Source: Trichocoleus desertorum ATA4-8-CV12 (GTDB lineage Bacteria > Cyanobacteriota > Cyanobacteriia > FACHB-46). Taken from it: a DNA stretch of 64,000 bases. The notes beneath the pieces are model-generated. The model saw nothing but the letters and a program-made list of their open reading frames with translations. It was not told where the DNA came from and searched no databases. Made by a program: the position numbers and the translations under genes. This document shows, in pieces, positions 18,700 to 28,554 of this stretch. The first letter of the stretch is position 1, and every line of letters starts with the position of its first letter. Location: positions 62,001 to 126,000 of the forward strand of contig JAHHIL010000007.1 of the NCBI GenBank assembly GCA_019358975.1, given 5' to 3'.

Positions 18700-20889
18700 T
18701 TACCTTTGGCATTTTCGGGGAATCTGAATCACAAACTCGGTTCCCTGACCTGGTTGAGATAAACAGGCTAATTTGCCGCGATGCTTCTCGGTAATGATCT
18801 GATAGCTGATCGACATCCCCATGCCTGTGCCCTTACCGACAGGCTTGGTGGTGAAGAATGGATTGAAGATCTGTCGCTGGACCTCTTTGCTCATTCCGGG
18901 GCCGTTGTCTGCGATCGCCACTTCGATCCACTGTTCGTTTATCACCGCCGTCCGGATCGTAATCTGTCCCGGTTGAGCTTGCATCTCTTGATACGTGCGT
19001 TTAGCGTTGAAGTCTTCTAGGGCGTCAATCGCGTTCACCAAGATATTCATAAAGACTTGATTGAGCTGCCCTGCATAGCACTCTACTAGGGGCAACTGAG
19101 CGTATTCTTTGACCACAGCAATTTCGGGCCGTTCGGGTCGGGCTTTGAGGCGATGTTGCAGAATCATCAAGGTGCTGTCTAGACCCTCATGCAGGTTGAC
19201 TGGCTTGATCTCAGATTCATCCATGCGCGAGAAGTTTCGCAACGACAATACAATTTGACGGATGCGATCGCTGCCCACTTTCATCGAAGCGAGCATTTTG
19301 GGCAAGTCTTCCTGCATGAACTCTAGGTCAATTTCTTCAGCCTCGGCTTGAATACTGGGTTCAGGGTCGGGGTAATGTTCCTGATACAGATGCACGAACC
19401 CTAGTAAGTCCTGCGTATAGTCCTGGACATGAACCAAATTGCCATGAATAAAGTTGATTGGATTGTTGATTTCATGGGCCACCCCTGCCACGAGTTGCCC
19501 TAGGCTCGACATCTTTTCACTTTGCACCACTTGGGCTTGGGTGCGTTGCAACTCACTCAAAGTAGTTTTGAGTTCAACAGTACGGACTTCAACTCGGTTC
19601 TCCAATTCCTCATTGCTCTGGGCGAGAGCTGTGAAGGATTCGCGCAGTTGGCCCGCCATGTAGTTGAAGGAGTTAGCCAGGGTATTCAGTTCTTGAATCC
19701 TACTCTCTTCTACGGTCTGGTCTAAGTTGCCTGCCGCCATGCCTTCACTAGCACTGCTGAGCCGCAGAATGGGACGGGTAATCCACCGAGAGGTAAAAAT
19801 GCCCAGAACTGAAGCCACAACCAAAGCACCCAAGCACAGCCAAATGGTGGTGTGAGTATTAGCATTAATTTGGGCCATGAATGCGTTCTCAGGCACGCTT
19901 ACCACCACTAGCCAGTCCAGGCCGTACGAGTCACGCCAGGGAGCAACTTGCACATACTGTGTCTCTCCCTGCAAGTTAAGCTTAATTTTCTCAGCGGTTG
20001 TAATGCTGTGAAAATCACCAAATTTTTGTTGCAGTTGTTGGGTGATTCCTTGCACAATTGGATTCGGGCTGGCGATCGCCTGGATGCGCTTGATTTCGTC
20101 CTTAACAATGGCAAAAGGCTGCTCAGGAGCTGAATTGGCAATCAAGGTGCCGTTACGGTCTAGGATAAATACCTGACCAGAGCGACCGACATCCGACTGC
20201 TGGAGAAACTCACTTAGCTTCAGTAGATGAATATCAACTGCAACAATTCCTAGGAGGCGATTTTGGACATCATAGATCGGTCTTCCCGCTGAAGCCACCA
20301 CGTAGGGATGGTTGGGATAGTTCCAAGTGTAGATGCGAGACCAAATTGGTTTCTTGGCGGCAATTGGCTCGGTATACCAAGTTTGTTGGAAATTATTCCA
20401 GGTATAAACAGTCTTAACTTCAGTTCGATTACCCTTGTCGTCTGTGGCATAGGTGGAAAGATTGTTGGCAGATTGGGCACTCCAGTCATCAACTGTGACG
20501 GTTTTGCCATCGTAGCGGCCTGCTCCCGCCCCCTCGCCTGTAACCAAGCCAATACCAATGTAGCTGAGGTCGTAGGCTTGCATCTGCCGCCAAAAGAACT
20601 TGGCGACTGTTTGGCGATCGCGCACATCGAGCAATCCCATCTGGATCGCGTCCGCATTGATTTGAAGCACCTTATGCGGAATAGATAAATAGGCGTCCAA
20701 ATGTTGATCCACGGAACTGCCAGTTCGCTCCATTAGCTGATCAGCTAGCTCGTTGACTGCTTTTTGACCATTCTTAAATGACAGATAACCGACTAAGCCG
20801 ACTGCCCCAAAAATTTGTAAAACGAAGGGAACAATAAGCACTAGCTGCAAGGGAAGAGCTTGAACTCTGTTGGATTTCCGCGTCTTCAT
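18700..20889 (-). CDS. dCache-HAMP sensor histidine kinase
   Basis: A 729-residue transmembrane kinase. One helix at residues ~13-35 precedes a large extracytoplasmic dCache-type sensor (~40-340, with YIGIGLVTGEG, WYTEPIAAKKPIWSRIY, VVASAGRPIYD, GIVAVDI). A second helix (~348-365), HAMP (~366-420) and a coiled coil follow. Then come the H-box GVAHEINNPINFIHGN (H472) and a HATPase ending DNGPGM...GTGMGMSISYQI. dCache domains often bind amino acids or other small metabolites. The gene converges with the upstream hybrid kinase. Confidence 0.9.
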   Translation of the reverse strand: MKTRKSNRVQALPLQLVLIVPFVLQIFGAVGLVGYLSFKNGQKAVNELADQLMERTGSSVDQHLDAYLSIPHKVLQINADAIQMGLLDVRDRQTVAKFFWRQMQAYDLSYIGIGLVTGEGAGAGRYDGKTVTVDDWSAQSANNLSTYATDDKGNRTEVKTVYTWNNFQQTWYTEPIAAKKPIWSRIYTWNYPNHPYVVASAGRPIYDVQNRLLGIVAVDIHLLKLSEFLQQSDVGRSGQVFILDRNGTLIANSAPEQPFAIVKDEIKRIQAIASPNPIVQGITQQLQQKFGDFHSITTAEKIKLNLQGETQYVQVAPWRDSYGLDWLVVVSVPENAFMAQINANTHTTIWLCLGALVVASVLGIFTSRWITRPILRLSSASEGMAAGNLDQTVEESRIQELNTLANSFNYMAGQLRESFTALAQSNEELENRVEVRTVELKTTLSELQRTQAQVVQSEKMSSLGQLVAGVAHEINNPINFIHGNLVHVQDYTQDLLGFVHLYQEHYPDPEPSIQAEAEEIDLEFMQEDLPKMLASMKVGSDRIRQIVLSLRNFSRMDESEIKPVNLHEGLDSTLMILQHRLKARPERPEIAVVKEYAQLPLVECYAGQLNQVFMNILVNAIDALEDFNAKRTYQEMQAQPGQITIRTAVINEQWIEVAIADNGPGMSKEVQRQIFNPFFTTKPVGKGTGMGMSISYQIITEKHRGKLACLSQPGQGTEFVIQIPRKCQR

Positions 20890-20992
20890 AGGTGCAATTA
20901 CGGCTCAGCCTGATATCGGTTTAAACCCATAATTCCCACTCAAGATTTATTTTGTCTAAGCCATTTATCGGAGATTTCTACCTCTGCCTCTT

Positions 20993-21871
20993 CTACTCCC
21001 GTCTCAGCAACTGCATTTCTCGTAAGCCCGCGATCGGCTCAGTAAAGGAGCAGGAGCCAAAGGAACGGAACATTTGTTTACGGGCAGTGGTTAGTTCTAG
21101 CAGGCTGAGCTGGTGTTGGTTCCAGCTAATAGCGTGATCTGTTAGTAGAAACTGATTCGCTATCTTTTCTCGTAGCAAGCTTAAAGCCTCTTGTGCGGTA
21201 ATCTTTTGCCAGTAGACTAAGGCTGAAGCTAGGGCCACGTTCAAGAAACCAGGCATGGCTGCAACCTCGCTCTCTGGCTCGTAAGTTAAGGGGTAGCTAC
21301 CAGGTAGGGGGTGATGCAGACCCGCAGTCGCCTTAAAAGAGACTTGAGCTTGAGCACAGGCAAAGATAAACTCACAGAGCTGGATTGTACTAGGAAAGGC
21401 AGCCGCAGTCACTCCGCCAGTCCGAATTTTGGCAGAGGCTTTTTGGTCGCGTAAGAGGGCTAGGTAGGGAGTTAAATCCTGATCGAGAGGAATTTCAAAG
21501 AACGTTTCTACTGGTAGCGGCAGATCGAGAGCTGCGATTTTGTCGGGTGTGAGGGGCGGGAACTCTAGGGCTTGTACAGCGATCGCCTGATGGCTGGTAT
21601 TTAGCGATCGCACCTGTTCCAGCGCAGCACCAACATCATCAGAAATAATGAGGCTGAGCGGCCACTTTTGGCAGGGAAAGGTGGGTAGTAGCGTCACAAA
21701 GTCTGCGAGACGTGAGGCAGGCAAGATAAAGCGACCCAGCATCCAAGCGTGAGGAGAAGCTTGGTATTGCACATAGTTCGCCATCGCGGTTTGCAGACTT
21801 AGCTGGGCGGGTGGAAAGAGACCTGCATAATCGACGATCGCGGAGAACAGAGCGTTGATTGGTGCCAGCAT
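20993..21871 (-). CDS. Conserved hypothetical protein beside hppD
   Basis: A protein of about 292 residues from the preferred ATG at 21871, which has GAGG seven or eight bases upstream and begins MLAPINALFSAIVDYAGLFPPAQLSL; a longer frame from 21913 is possible. The sequence has an alternating strand/helix pattern (KWPLSLIISDDVG; VETFFEIPLDQDL; SAKIRTGGVTAAAFPS; VSFKATAGLHHPLPG) suggestive of a TIM-barrel-like fold, but I cannot name an enzyme family. It is divergent from hppD across a ~340-bp space, so a shared regulator or pathway is possible. Confidence 0.65.
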   Translation of the reverse strand: MLAPINALFSAIVDYAGLFPPAQLSLQTAMANYVQYQASPHAWMLGRFILPASRLADFVTLLPTFPCQKWPLSLIISDDVGAALEQVRSLNTSHQAIAVQALEFPPLTPDKIAALDLPLPVETFFEIPLDQDLTPYLALLRDQKASAKIRTGGVTAAAFPSTIQLCEFIFACAQAQVSFKATAGLHHPLPGSYPLTYEPESEVAAMPGFLNVALASALVYWQKITAQEALSLLREKIANQFLLTDHAISWNQHQLSLLELTTARKQMFRSFGSCSFTEPIAGLREMQLLRRE

Positions 21872-22211
21872 CTTTACCTCAAGTAGGAGTTGTCTTCGAG
21901 GTAGTGGAAACATCCGTACTCAACTCAATTAATTTGTTAAAAATTAACCCTTGAGACGGACTAAAAATAAAATCTATAATTCTACTATAGAGTTAGTAGC
22001 AGTTAAGCTGCACACCACAGAACCCCTCTCAGGATGAGTCTGTATTCTGACGCTGCATTGATAGAAAAGTATCTCCGATTGAAGTAGTGAGATTGCCCCA
22101 GGAAAAAAGGTGGATAAGATCGAGCACTTCAACCTGGAAAAATCATGAGTTTTGCGTGAGGAGTGGGGAGCGGTGCACTGCGGCAGAGGCGGCTGGTCAG
22201 GAGGAATCCCC

Positions 22212-23300
22212 ATGCATGATATTTGCCCGATTAAAAGATTTGATCACCTAGAGTTCTACGTGGGCAATGCCAAGCAGGCAGCGCTCTTTTATGCCAATTG
22301 TTTTGGTTTTACCAATACTGCTTATTGTGGATTAAATACTGGTAGCCGCGAAATTACTTCTTATGTGATGGAGCAAGGAGAGATCCGATTGGTCTTGAGT
22401 AGCGCTCTCCATCCAGACCATGCGATCGCCCAAAGCGTTCTAAAACATGGGGATAGTGTAGCCGTAATTGCTTTAGAAGTACCCGATGCAGAAAAGGCTA
22501 TCTGGGAAACGACCTCACGCGGAGCCAGAGAAGCGATCGCACTGACCGAAGACCAAGATGCCAATGGCGTATTTCGTTATGCTGCTATTCATGTCTACGG
22601 AGATACGCTAATTAAGTTTATAGAGCGCAGCCAGTACCAAGGCTTTGCTCCTGGTTTTGTCAGGCGTGAGGATAGTCAGCATCAGATTAGTGCAGGACTC
22701 GCCACCATTGATCATGTGGTTGCCAACGTTGAATACGGCGCGATGGATCGTTGGGTGCAGTTCTTCCAAGAGACGCTGGGCTTTGAGTTATTGATGCACT
22801 TTGATGACCAAGCGATTTCTACAGAATATTCTGCCTTAATGTCAAAAGTGATGCGCGATCGCACAGGCAAAATTAAGCTACCAATCAATGAACCCGCCTA
22901 TGGCAAACGTAAATCGCAGATTGATGAGTTCCTAGAATATCATCATGGCCCTGGCATTCAGCATATTGCCCTCTCCACGCCCAACATCATTGAGACAGTC
23001 ACCCAACTCAAGCGTTCTGGGGTTGCGTTTCTGCAAACTCCCGCTACCTATTACCAAAACTTAGCCGCTCGTGTCGGTACTTTAGAAGAACCAATTGAAC
23101 AACTCGCCAACCTTGGCATCCTGATCGATCGTGATTCTGAAGGCTATCTCCTCCAAATCTTCACCCAACCTGTCCAAGACCGCCCCACCCTATTTTTTGA
23201 AATCATCCAACGGCACGGAGCCCAAGGATTCGGGGAAGGCAACTTTAAAGCACTGTTTGAAGCGATCGAACGAGAACAGGCATTGAGGGGAAATCTTTGA
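22212..23300 (+). CDS. hppD: 4-hydroxyphenylpyruvate dioxygenase
   Basis: A 362-residue Fe(II) dioxygenase that turns 4-hydroxyphenylpyruvate into homogentisate, the precursor of tocopherol and an intermediate of tyrosine breakdown. It has two VOC-type domains. Iron ligands are H168 (TIDHVV), H251 (GIQHIAL) and E330 (LFFEIIQRHG). The C-terminal FGEGNFKALFEAIEREQ helix that closes the active site is present. ATG 22212 has AGGAGGAA upstream and is preferred to TTG 22152. The next gene, hmgA, starts 6 bp after its stop, forming an operon. Confidence 0.93.
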   Translation: MHDICPIKRFDHLEFYVGNAKQAALFYANCFGFTNTAYCGLNTGSREITSYVMEQGEIRLVLSSALHPDHAIAQSVLKHGDSVAVIALEVPDAEKAIWETTSRGAREAIALTEDQDANGVFRYAAIHVYGDTLIKFIERSQYQGFAPGFVRREDSQHQISAGLATIDHVVANVEYGAMDRWVQFFQETLGFELLMHFDDQAISTEYSALMSKVMRDRTGKIKLPINEPAYGKRKSQIDEFLEYHHGPGIQHIALSTPNIIETVTQLKRSGVAFLQTPATYYQNLAARVGTLEEPIEQLANLGILIDRDSEGYLLQIFTQPVQDRPTLFFEIIQRHGAQGFGEGNFKALFEAIEREQALRGNL

Positions 23301-23306
23301 AACGTT

Positions 23307-24464
23307 ATGACTTACTACTATAAATTAGGCACAGTTCCCCATAAACGGCACACGCAGTTTCGTCAACCGGATGGTTCGCTGTATCACGAGGAGTTGATTA
23401 GCGTTCAAGGGTTTTCGGGGGTGCAATCTTTGTTGTATCACTTGCGGCCACCGACACAGGTTTATAAGGTGTTGTCTCATCAAGACACCCAAATTCTCTA
23501 TGAGGAGTCTAGTGCTTTGCGGCATCGGCATCTACGCACGGCAACGGTAGCAGCGGGAGGAGATGCGATCGCGGCTCGAATTCCTTTATTGGCGAATGCT
23601 GATGTCTGTATTTCGGTGGCTCGACCGACAGAGCCGATGGCTTACTGGTACCGCTTTGCTCACGGAGATGAAGTGATCTTTATTCACCAAGGTACAGGGA
23701 TATTGGAGAGCCAGTATGGTCTGTTGCACTATCGCCCCGGAGACTATTTAGTCATCCCGACGGGAGTGCTGTGGCGAATTCTGCCAGATGTAGGGAGTGA
23801 GCAACGGATGCTGGCGATCGAAGCTCAGGGACATATCGAACCACCCCAACGCTATCTCAACCGCTACGGGCAGTTTCTGGAACATGCACCTTACTGTGAA
23901 CGGGACATTCGCCCACCTCAGGATCTAGTCGCCCATGATGAAGCAGGTGAGTTTGAAGTTCAGATCAAAGCGCATGGTTGTATTACACACTATCTTTATC
24001 ACTACCATCTGTTGGATGTGGTGGGATGGGATGGTCATCTGTATCCCTATGCCTTAAATATCGAAGACTTTGAACCGATTACGGGACGAGTGCATCAGCC
24101 ACCCCCTGTGCATCAAACTTTTGCGGCGGCTGGATTTGTGATTTGTTCTTTTGTACCACGCTTGTTTGACTATCACCCACTCGCCATTCCTGCGCCCTAC
24201 AATCACTCCAATGTCGATTCAGATGAGGTGCTTTACTATGCTGCGGGCAACTTCATGTCGCGGCGAGGCATTGAGGAATCTTCTATCACTGTGCATCCCA
24301 GCGGTATTCCCCACGGTCCTCATCCAGGGATGTATGAGGGCTCGATTGGTAAAGATCACACCGATGAGCTAGCCGTGATGATTGACACGTTTCGACCCCT
24401 CAAACTCACTGCTCAGGCGACTCACTTAGAAGACCCCAATTATCTCTACAGTTGGAGTGCTTAA
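23307..24464 (+). CDS. hmgA: Homogentisate 1,2-dioxygenase
   Basis: A 385-residue cupin-type ring-cleaving dioxygenase that opens homogentisate to maleylacetoacetate. The family start YYKLGTVPHKRHTQF and the cupin core GDYLVIPTGVLWRI are clear. Likely iron ligands lie in YNHSNVDSDEVLYY (H300, E307) and HPSGIPHGPHPG (H331-H336 region). It directly follows hppD. Together the two genes could channel tyrosine-derived carbon away from tocopherol. Maleylacetoacetate isomerase and fumarylacetoacetase are not in the window. Confidence 0.92.
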   Translation: MTYYYKLGTVPHKRHTQFRQPDGSLYHEELISVQGFSGVQSLLYHLRPPTQVYKVLSHQDTQILYEESSALRHRHLRTATVAAGGDAIAARIPLLANADVCISVARPTEPMAYWYRFAHGDEVIFIHQGTGILESQYGLLHYRPGDYLVIPTGVLWRILPDVGSEQRMLAIEAQGHIEPPQRYLNRYGQFLEHAPYCERDIRPPQDLVAHDEAGEFEVQIKAHGCITHYLYHYHLLDVVGWDGHLYPYALNIEDFEPITGRVHQPPPVHQTFAAAGFVICSFVPRLFDYHPLAIPAPYNHSNVDSDEVLYYAAGNFMSRRGIEESSITVHPSGIPHGPHPGMYEGSIGKDHTDELAVMIDTFRPLKLTAQATHLEDPNYLYSWSA

Positions 24465-24501
24465 TCTTTAGTTTTTCTCTCTCTTCAGGAGAACTCCAAT
24501 C

Positions 24502-25419
24502 ATGACTACGGTTCTCAACTCGTCTACTCGTTTTCCTCTCTCTGCTCGGATTCAGGAACGTTTGCAACAGGGCCAACTCACTCAGGAGCAAGTGAACGAG
24601 TTCCAAGCTTTTCTCGCTGAGATCGATCGCCACTTTCTCCAACATCGCATCATCATCCATAATGCCTACACTCATTGGTTTCAACTGGGTGAGGCGACAG
24701 ATCCTGAGTTACGACATTTTATCAAGCAATTTTCGGTTTTCTCGAATCAATTCCTTATTGCAGCGCTGCAAAAAGAGATTAATGCACCCACACTTCAGCA
24801 GTCCCGCGCTAGCCGAGAAATTCTCTTGAATGAACTGGGCGTGATCTACCGTAAGCCTGGGCAGGCGATCGCAACTCAGCCATCTTTAACCGAGGCAGAC
24901 AAAGACCGAGAAGGCGATCCAGAACTGGTTGGTACAGAGGGGACTGTAGATGGGGGAATTTGTCGCTTCCGGGCGGCTCATTTTGAGTGGTTGGTGAAAG
25001 TTGCCTCCAGTTTAGGACTGGATTTTTCTCATATTGGTAAGCGCAAGCATGGCACAGCAGCAACCCTACATTTTTGTGATGAATTGATTCGACTTTATGG
25101 CAGTGATGACCCTCAAATCGCTGAGGGGGCGAGCTTTGCAGTAGAGCATTGGGCAGCGGCGGGCTTTTGGCAAGAATTAGAAAATGGTTTAACGCGGATC
25201 AAGCAAACTCGGCATCCCCAACTCCCGCTAGCCTTCTTTACCTGGCACAACCGCGTAGAAGCTCAACATGCGGGACATACACTAGAAGAGATTGAGGATG
25301 TTTACTTCAGCTCTGATTTTGATCCAGTCAAATTTTTTCAAGGAGGTCGAGAGATACTGGAGGCGATCGCAGTCTTTTGGGCTGGCTTAGAGCGCGATCG
25401 CCTGAATCCTATGACCTGA
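24502..25419 (+). CDS. Heme-oxygenase-like/TENA-like helical protein
   Basis: A 305-residue all-helical protein, third in the hppD-hmgA operon (37 bp after hmgA; ribosome site AGGAG). Motifs such as FAVEHWAAAGFWQELENGL and TWHNRVEAQHAGHTLEEIEDVYF (histidines and glutamates spaced one helix turn apart) resemble heme-oxygenase-like diiron oxidases and the TENA/PqqC fold. An oxidative role on an aromatic or prenyl-related metabolite is plausible from the context but is only inference. Confidence 0.6.
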   Translation: MTTVLNSSTRFPLSARIQERLQQGQLTQEQVNEFQAFLAEIDRHFLQHRIIIHNAYTHWFQLGEATDPELRHFIKQFSVFSNQFLIAALQKEINAPTLQQSRASREILLNELGVIYRKPGQAIATQPSLTEADKDREGDPELVGTEGTVDGGICRFRAAHFEWLVKVASSLGLDFSHIGKRKHGTAATLHFCDELIRLYGSDDPQIAEGASFAVEHWAAAGFWQELENGLTRIKQTRHPQLPLAFFTWHNRVEAQHAGHTLEEIEDVYFSSDFDPVKFFQGGREILEAIAVFWAGLERDRLNPMT

Positions 25420-25579
25420 ATCATATTAACGAATAGTATCCTTTTCTCAAATGCTTATCAAGGATTCATTTTCTGGAAACGCTTGGGCATGGTCTTTGGC
25501 ATCATCACTTTTTTAGGGACTGAGCCAGCAGCTTGAGCTAGGTGCTTGAACTAGTCGTTTGAATGGGGCGATCGCTAAC

Positions 25580-27637
25580 CTAGAAGATAGTTTTGAGCAG
25601 TAGATCATCCATTAACTGGTGATCTACTAAATATTTGACGATTGCGTGTCCTGACTCTTCAAATGCTCGAATTTTGCAATTCGGCAAGACACTAAAGCGG
25701 CTAGCATGCAAGTCGTCTAAATTCACAGTTCCAGGTGTTTCTGGATCTGGTTTTTTACCGTAAAAGATGTGTATGTCAGAAGTATGGGAAGAAGTCTGAC
25801 AGAGTGTAGGTAGGTCAAAGTAACGAACGGTAGGGGGATTCGCCTCCAGTGCTTCCATAATAGAAAGCCAGCGAGTATCTCCCATTGCGATCGCTTGAGC
25901 AGAGTCTAGGCAAGATAGAGGACCAAAAGCAATGATTTGAGCAACATCCAGTAGTTGTCCAAACATAATGGCCGCATACCCACCCATCGACTGCCCAATT
26001 GTAATGACTTTACTGGGGGCAATTTGATCAATAAGCTGTTTCAGGCTATTTACAACTTCGTCAACTGTTTTACCTAGCCCTGGTATACCGTACTGATACC
26101 AACTATTGGACAAATCACGCACCAGAATCCGGTTGATAGGTTTGTTGGCTAGTTGGGATAACGTTTTAGTTCTGCCGTAAAAGTCAAACTGAGGAGGACT
26201 ATCCCAAGAGACAAAGCCAAAAGAAATGATTAAAGGTTCATCGGAAAAGATCTCATCTACTAAGTAGGAAGCATTGGTGCTCTCAACCATCTCGTTGGTG
26301 AGGGGGCCTTGATTCATTCTTGTATTAGATTGCTGAGTCAGTATAGCTAGTTGGCCTGACTCTATCTGGTTACTTTGGGTCTCTTGGCTCGTTGAAGAAA
26401 TATTTGTAGATAAAGTGATATGGGGGTTTTGGTGTGAATATGTGTTGGGGAAGATGAGATTGGTAAATGACAGCGAGATGCTAACATCTAGCCCTTTAAC
26501 TTGGTGCCACCATCCGACTGGTACGAAAATTACTTCTCCAGGTTCTAGTACTGTTTCAATGATCTGAACATCTTTAAAGAGTGGATACTTTTCATAATCT
26601 ATATTTTCTAAATCTACACGGCTGAAGACACCAATATCGTTGTAAACCAAGGGAGTGGCAGCAGGTGAAATTAGCCGCCAGCGCTTGCGTCCATATACTT
26701 GAGCCATCATCAAGTTCATTGGGTCGTGGTGCAGTGGAGTAACGGTACCTGCTGGCCCAAACCAAAAGAAGACAGACCCTTTCGTGCTTGCAGGATTAAG
26801 CAGTTCAGGAAACATGATGAAGTCATTAAATAGACTCTTGAGGTCTTCTCGCTCTAAATTGCCATTGTTGGCCACCATATAGTAGTCGTTACTTTCCCCG
26901 CCCTCAACCACCATGTCTGCATATTCGCTGAGCTTGATTGTCCGCTTATATTGATTGGTATTAATTTCGTAGTTGGGATCTAAGCTACGACCAAATTGGA
27001 TCTGTACTTCCGCTTGACCATAATTTGTCTTTAAAAATTCAGGAGTCCAGGAGGAAAGTGCAGGCCAATCCGCCATCATGCCTGTCAAAATAACAGGTGT
27101 ATTGGTTGCGTAATATTTTGCTAAAAATTCTTCTCTAGAGATGCGATCGCGCCGTTCAATCGTACCAAAATTGGGAGATAGCTCTGTGAGTTGTCGCTGA
27201 ATCGTCAGAATAGACTCTAGTTTACGTAGGCGTTGCAGTGTTTCACTTTCTGTTTGAAAAGTTTTTTCGGCTGTAATATAGCTGACTGCCTGAGTTGCCA
27301 GGGCTGCATCAATTCCTTCGCGAACCATTGTCTCAACTAAGACAGAATCTGGGACTTGGCGAAGCTTGTTCTCAATGATCCACTGTTTCCAGGGTTCAGA
27401 GAGATTTAAGCCCGATGAATCTGCCTGACTTGCTGAGGATGTCTGTGGGGTTGCCTTTTGTTGTTCTAGTTCCAAAATTTTGGCAGCAAGACTCAACCGT
27501 TCTTGTACGGAGAGCCGTTCACTGGTGAGCATTGCTTCCAATGTCTCTACCGCTTTCTCAACTAAGTTGTTAAATTTTGGTGATTGAGCGATCGCATTGG
27601 GGTCAATGTTCAGTGCTAGCGGCTTTTCCACAAACAT
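25580..27637 (-). CDS. Cupin_8 (JmjC-like) hydroxylase fused to alpha/beta hydrolase
   Basis: A 685-residue three-part protein. Residues 1-155 are helical and unrecognised. Residues ~160-395 are a Cupin_8/JmjC-like domain with the iron triad H303-x-D305 (PLHHDPMN) and H378 (VPVGWWHQV), preceded by the family's PVILTGMMADWPA. After a Ser/Gln-rich linker (~400-450), residues ~465-685 form an alpha/beta hydrolase with nucleophile S550 in IGQSMGGYAA and a candidate histidine H664 (ESGHAIVKYL). JmjC-like enzymes hydroxylate protein or peptide residues with 2-oxoglutarate; joining this to a hydrolase is unusual. The gene stands alone. Confidence 0.75.
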   Translation of the reverse strand: MFVEKPLALNIDPNAIAQSPKFNNLVEKAVETLEAMLTSERLSVQERLSLAAKILELEQQKATPQTSSASQADSSGLNLSEPWKQWIIENKLRQVPDSVLVETMVREGIDAALATQAVSYITAEKTFQTESETLQRLRKLESILTIQRQLTELSPNFGTIERRDRISREEFLAKYYATNTPVILTGMMADWPALSSWTPEFLKTNYGQAEVQIQFGRSLDPNYEINTNQYKRTIKLSEYADMVVEGGESNDYYMVANNGNLEREDLKSLFNDFIMFPELLNPASTKGSVFFWFGPAGTVTPLHHDPMNLMMAQVYGRKRWRLISPAATPLVYNDIGVFSRVDLENIDYEKYPLFKDVQIIETVLEPGEVIFVPVGWWHQVKGLDVSISLSFTNLIFPNTYSHQNPHITLSTNISSTSQETQSNQIESGQLAILTQQSNTRMNQGPLTNEMVESTNASYLVDEIFSDEPLIISFGFVSWDSPPQFDFYGRTKTLSQLANKPINRILVRDLSNSWYQYGIPGLGKTVDEVVNSLKQLIDQIAPSKVITIGQSMGGYAAIMFGQLLDVAQIIAFGPLSCLDSAQAIAMGDTRWLSIMEALEANPPTVRYFDLPTLCQTSSHTSDIHIFYGKKPDPETPGTVNLDDLHASRFSVLPNCKIRAFEESGHAIVKYLVDHQLMDDLLLKTIF

Positions 27638-27792
27638 TGTTGAGGCTCCTGGCCAATATCTTTAGTGATTAAACGTTGTTGATTCAAATGGGATCTAGGA
27701 AAACTAGAACTGCGATCACCCAAGCAGGAACCTGTCAGTATCGCAGTTTTAGTTTAATGGATGTTCAGTGAGTCCATAAATATGAAGCGTGT

Positions 27793-28554
27793 TTAGCGCT
27801 GCTTGCGATCGCGCAATAGCTTTAAGGCTCCACCGATCAAAGTCAGACCCAACACAGCGCCTGGTTCAGGGACAGGCTCAGGTTGTGGGGTTGGGGTTGG
27901 GGTTGGAGTAGGAGTTGGAGTAGGAGTTGGAGTAGGAGTTGGGGTTGGAGACGGTCCCTCAAGTTTGCTGCTACCTTGACGGTTAGATCCTACACTTTTT
28001 AGGCGGGTACCAAAGCTTTGGTTCACAAACTGATCAACTGTCAAGCCAAGAGCCTGAATGTCAAAAATTACTTTTGAGAAGAAATCTTCTGCTCCTTTGT
28101 CAAAAGCTCCGCCTTCACCAATTTGTATGCCAAAGTCAAACGACCGCTTAACTCCATCTCCATTGAGATTCACATTTTCGTCTAAATCTTTGTCATTAGT
28201 TATCCCATCATTATCAAAGGTGAAAGTGCTAGGCAGACCGTTGTCAGTTCCAGCATCCGGATTTACATCAATTAGTTTAGCTGTAAAGTTATTGGGAGCA
28301 ACGGGGAAGAGATTGTTGACGTTGAAAAAGACACCGACAATATCACCGCTGCTGATGCTTTGGTCAACAGACACAGTAAAGCGTACTGTATTTGTCGCAA
28401 AGTCCTCTAGCAAGAAGTTAACTGCTGCGTCATCTCCAGTGAATTCCTCAATACCGAAGCTAAGAGAGGCGGCATTGGCTGCAGAAAAAGCCGAAGTAGC
28501 GATCGCTACACCAGTTGCTGCAAGGGTGGCTGGGAAGAAAGCGGTTATTTTCAT
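27793..28554 (-). CDS. Exported PEP-CTERM protein with Thr-Pro repeat
   Basis: About 253 residues from ATG 28554 (MKITAFFPATLAATG...). A signal peptide ends near SAANAAS, a beta-rich middle domain contains acidic DFGIQIGEGGAFDKGAEDFF, then a (TP)n stretch of about 20 residues leads to VPEPGAVLGLTLIGGALKLLRDRKQR, a textbook PEP-CTERM sorting tail (VPEP, membrane helix, basic end). Such proteins are processed by exosortase and exported to the extracellular matrix. An upstream in-frame ATG at 28599 would put 15 residues before the signal and is less likely. The TP repeat is encoded by a GT/GA-rich simple repeat at about 27888-27952. Confidence 0.85.
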   Translation of the reverse strand: MKITAFFPATLAATGVAIATSAFSAANAASLSFGIEEFTGDDAAVNFLLEDFATNTVRFTVSVDQSISSGDIVGVFFNVNNLFPVAPNNFTAKLIDVNPDAGTDNGLPSTFTFDNDGITNDKDLDENVNLNGDGVKRSFDFGIQIGEGGAFDKGAEDFFSKVIFDIQALGLTVDQFVNQSFGTRLKSVGSNRQGSSKLEGPSPTPTPTPTPTPTPTPTPTPTPQPEPVPEPGAVLGLTLIGGALKLLRDRKQR

